From the IMG/VR virus record IMGVR_UViG_3300037193_001053, positions 1 through 21,226 of that record: 21,226 nucleotides of DNA. The stretch is one strand, 5' to 3'. Every line of letters begins with the position of its first letter. The first letter of the stretch is position 1. The translations under genes and the position numbers were made by a program. The stretch comes from a virus. Below the pieces are notes generated by a model that saw only the letters and a program-made list of their open reading frames with translations, did no database searches and was not told the DNA's origin. This document shows, in pieces, positions 20,192 through 21,226 of this stretch.

Positions 20192-20788
20192 ATGCCCTGG
20201 GCGCCGGACTACATCACCTCTGCGGAGCTGGCCGCGTTCGTACGCGACAGCGTCGCGGTGAATGATGTCGAGCTGGCCGCCTGGTGCTCGACGGCCTCGA
20301 GGGCGATCGATCAGACCTGTAACCGGCAGTTCGGCAAGGTCGACGCCCCGGAGCAGCGGTTCTATACGGCCCGGTGGAGCTCACGGCGCGGCCGGTGGGT
20401 TGTCGACATCGACGACCTGATGTCGATAACCGGCGTGGTGGTGCTGGTGGGCTCCACCGCGGTCACCAAGTACACCCTCGAGCCGCGCAATGCCGCGGCG
20501 CGTGGACGGCCGTGGACGCGTCTGGTGTTTGCGACCGACGCCGAGGCCCAGCCGGACGGATGCACCGACGACGTGGGCATGACCGCCCCGTGGGGGTGGA
20601 CGTCGGTGCCCACGGCCGTGAAGCAGGCCGCGAAGCTGCAGGGCTCGCGGTTCGTTTCCCGCCGCGACTCGCCGTTCGGGGTCGCCGGGTCGCCGGTCCA
20701 GGGTTCGGAATTGCGGCTGCTGGCCCGGGTCGACCCGGACGTGGCCGTGTCCCTGCTTGGCCTGACCCGGCCGCGGAAGGTGGGCTGA
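20192..20788 (+). CDS. Head-tail connector (gp6-like)
   Basis: A 198-residue protein starting at ATG 20192, with AAGGCGAGA upstream. The N-terminal part (YITSAELAAFVRDSVAVNDV, then LAAWCSTASRAIDQTCNRQFG) matches the helical start of phage gp6-like head-tail connector proteins, which form a ring under the portal. The middle has strands around DIDDLMSITGVVV and the C-terminal helix VPTAVKQAAKLQGSRF typical of the family. Position after capsid-associated genes fits. Confidence 0.85.
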   Translation: MPWAPDYITSAELAAFVRDSVAVNDVELAAWCSTASRAIDQTCNRQFGKVDAPEQRFYTARWSSRRGRWVVDIDDLMSITGVVVLVGSTAVTKYTLEPRNAAARGRPWTRLVFATDAEAQPDGCTDDVGMTAPWGWTSVPTAVKQAAKLQGSRFVSRRDSPFGVAGSPVQGSELRLLARVDPDVAVSLLGLTRPRKVG

Positions 20789-20791
20789 GCC

Positions 20792-21202
20792 GTGGATCTG
20801 GGTGCGGTCATGGATGAGGTAGCAGCGGCCCTCGGGCAGATCACCGGGCTGAACGTGTTCGCGTATCCGCCACCCCGGATCACGCCGAACGCTGGTTACC
20901 TCGACTACCCGCAGTCGGTCGACTTCGACCAGGAGTACCAGCGTGGCGGGGACCGGATCACCGACCTGCCCATCGTCCTGGTCACCTCTCGGCTCACCGA
21001 CCTGACCGCGCGGGACACCGTGGCCGCGTGGACGTCCGGCTCTGGCCCGAAGTCGGTGAAGGCCGCCCTCGAGAAGCGGTCGTGGACCAGCTGTGACGAC
21101 CTCACCGTGACGTCGGTGGAGTTCGACTTCGCCCCGATCGGCGACGTGCCGTACCTCGTCGCGATCTTCAAAGCCACCGCTGTAGGCCCGGGAGAGGACT
21201 GA
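20792..21202 (+). CDS. Neck or tail terminator-like protein
   Basis: A 136-residue protein starting at GTG 20792, with GGAAGG upstream and 3 bases after the previous stop. It begins with a helix (MDLGAVMDEVAAALGQI) and ends with alternating strands (VTSVEFDFAPIGDVPYLVAIF), the alpha/beta layout of tail terminator proteins that cap the tail tube. Order after the connector supports a neck or tail terminator role. The 3' end is present twice because of the circular overlap. Confidence 0.72.
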   Translation: MDLGAVMDEVAAALGQITGLNVFAYPPPRITPNAGYLDYPQSVDFDQEYQRGGDRITDLPIVLVTSRLTDLTARDTVAAWTSGSGPKSVKAALEKRSWTSCDDLTVTSVEFDFAPIGDVPYLVAIFKATAVGPGED

Positions 21203-21226
21203 TGGCTACCACCCTCAACACGATCG
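21086..21226. repeat. Terminal redundancy, right copy
   Basis: Identical to 1-141. Joining the two copies gives the circular form. Confidence 0.93.
21202..21226 (+). CDS. Structural protein, 5' fragment (second copy)
   Basis: The first eight codons (MATTLNTI) and one base of the gene that is complete at 117-626, duplicated by the circular overlap. Not a separate gene. Confidence 0.88.

Overview
This window is one complete small temperate-phage-like genome, linearised at an arbitrary point. Its last 141 bases (21086-21226) repeat its first 141, so the unit is a circle (or circular permutation) of about 21,085 bp. The overlap length suggests an assembly k-mer overlap rather than a biological terminal repeat. 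GC is high, GTG starts are common, and stop/start overlaps (ATGA, GTGA, TGATG) are frequent. With the actinobacterial protein families seen here, this points to an actinomycete host (Streptomyces/Micromonospora-like); the exact host cannot be read from the sequence.

Layout, following the circle: (1) packaging and head genes at 14.1-21.2 kb on +: a Cys/His protein, HNH endonuclease, a tiny ORF, large terminase, then one 1033-residue ORF that joins portal, HK97-type prohead protease and major capsid protein, followed by small head and connector proteins. (2) Tail genes continue across the artificial ends to 6.2 kb: structural protein, tail tube, tail assembly chaperones with a probable +1 frameshift, HK97-gp10-like protein, a short tape measure with a heptad-like repeat, a large minor tail protein and two small distal proteins. 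The order and short tape measure fit a short-tailed siphovirus. (3) 6219-7161 has no convincing gene but is packed with inverted repeats whose core word changes along the sequence. (4) 7.16-9.43 kb on - holds small accessory genes, four of which look like members of one Cys/Trp/Cys-type family (DUF6907-like), two being a tandem duplicate. (5) 9.43-12.59 kb is the lysogeny region: divergent promoter region, small HTH protein, attP carrying the 3' end of a tRNA-Ala, tyrosine integrase, XRE-type repressor, divergent control region and an excisionase-like HTH protein. (6) 12.58-14.06 kb is the replication module: a tiny Cys-containing ORF, a RepA-like RecA-fold ATPase with zinc motifs, and an iteron-like AGTCCCA array ending in a probable terminator.

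How it works together: integrase and attP should integrate the element into a host tRNA-Ala gene; the repressor and divergent promoters control the early rep module; the ATPase plus repeats probably drive replication of the circle; terminase/HNH package DNA into an HK97-fold capsid. I see no endolysin, holin, primase, polymerase or recognisable small terminase. The points most worth a second look are the portal-protease-capsid polyprotein with two well-formed internal translation starts, the word-switching palindrome region, the AGTCCCA array beside rep, the DUF6907-like expansion and the absence of a lysis cassette.
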